Source: Acidobacteriota bacterium | Lineage (GTDB): Bacteria > Acidobacteriota > Blastocatellia > Pyrinomonadales > Pyrinomonadaceae | DNA: 32,887 nt | Assembly: GCA_020200135.1 (NCBI GenBank) | Contig: JAIVJI010000070.1 | Span: forward strand, 82,900 to 115,786 | Direction of reading: 5' to 3' | Shown: positions 32,480-32,887 of the stretch, in pieces | How the letters are laid out: every line of letters starts with the position of its first letter | How positions within the stretch are numbered: the stretch's first letter is position 1 | Position numbers and translations under genes: made by a program | The notes under the pieces: generated by a model | The model's input: the letters and a program-made list of their open reading frames with translations, nothing else | What the model was told of the DNA's origin: nothing | The model's database searches: none

Positions 32480-32867
32480 GAATTACCACTTCGCGCTCGC
32501 GCGGGCCGTCGAACTCACACAGGAAAATTCCCTGCCAGCGGCCGAGGAGCAGTTCGCCGTCGGCGAAGGGGACGGTGACGCTCGGGCCGACGAGCGTGGT
32601 CTTGATGTGCGCGTCGGAGTTCTCTTCGCCGTGGCGGAAGTCCATGCCGTGCTGCGGGATGAGCGTGCGTAAGCAGTGGAGCATGTCGGTGGGCACGTCC
32701 GGGTCGGCGTTCTCGTTGACCGTGAGCCCGGCGGTCGTGTGGCGCGAGAAGAGCACGCAGACGCCCTCGCGCGCGCCCGACTCGCCGAGGACGCGCCGCA
32801 CTTCGGCCGTGAACTCGACCAGCTCCTCGCGCCCGCGCGAGCGCACCTTGATTCTGTGCGTGGACAT
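32457..32867 (-). CDS. yjbQ: YjbQ/UPF0047 family protein
   Basis: The 136-residue protein has the family's normal size. [21 protein letters not shown] and [11 protein letters not shown] carry the conserved polar residues, and [22 protein letters not shown] is the usual end. Some members show weak thiamine-phosphate synthase activity; the main role is unsettled. The final residues after IQVL, RTED and stop, are encoded by element K. ATG 32867 has no Shine-Dalgarno sequence, and TAGAAT on the minus strand (32876-32881) lies only about nine bases upstream, so the mRNA may be nearly leaderless. The gene converges on the B12 block and is probably independent of it. Confidence 0.9.
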   Translation of the reverse strand: [136 protein letters not shown]

Positions 32868-32887
32868 ACGCCCCGATTCTACACGCG

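Overview
The window is about 33 kb of very GC-rich bacterial chromosome with dense, high-GC3 coding on both strands. Three features suggest Acidobacteriota, perhaps the Blastocatellia/Pyrinomonas side: a long Oar-type TonB-dependent receptor with an N-terminal carboxypeptidase-regulatory domain, a second TonB receptor with the same N-terminal domain, and several small exported proteins of unknown family. This placement is inference. I saw no rRNA, tRNA, CRISPR array, transposase or phage gene.

Layout. 1-3016 (minus strand): a receiver/HATPase protein, a GT39-type glycosyltransferase and the 5' end of a LolC/LolE-like permease. 3341-4294 (minus): a PfkB sugar kinase. 4508-7375 (plus): an exported M48 metalloprotease fused to a beta-propeller. 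7502-9649 (plus): uvrC. 9700-14012 (minus): a CX4R phosphatase-like protein, an S58/DmpA peptidase, an SDR oxidoreductase whose coding frame shifts into a tail of 11-residue repeats, and a DUF2231 membrane protein. 14228-17616 (plus): a membrane-anchored protein with a Lys-rich tail, a GlsB/YeaQ protein, a small membrane protein and an FAD oxidoreductase with a Rieske domain. 17702-20835 (minus): a hypothetical protein, a gene with a broken 5' end, a DUF72 protein and a methyltransferase. 21234-25442 (plus): the Oar-like receptor and a small secreted protein.

25645-32399 is a vitamin B12 acquisition block: a cobalamin riboswitch, a leader terminator, btuB, a DUF5522 protein, btuF, btuD, btuC and a PduO-type cobalamin adenosyltransferase. 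B12 would cross the outer membrane by BtuB/TonB, be bound by BtuF, pass the inner membrane through BtuCD and be adenosylated in the cytoplasm. A YjbQ gene converges on the block from the other strand.

The most unusual structure is a set of eleven short intergenic elements (A to K below) built from tandem 7-nt words. Most fold back on themselves as near-perfect inverted repeats of 11-34 bp arms. The words differ between sites but the 7-nt period does not. Elements sit at gene 3' ends, supply stop codons, encode the last residues of YjbQ and possibly the N-terminus of BtuC, and one lies between the cobalamin aptamer and its terminator. Two of them (B and J) also share a related core, so at least that pair looks like dispersed copies of one MITE-like element.
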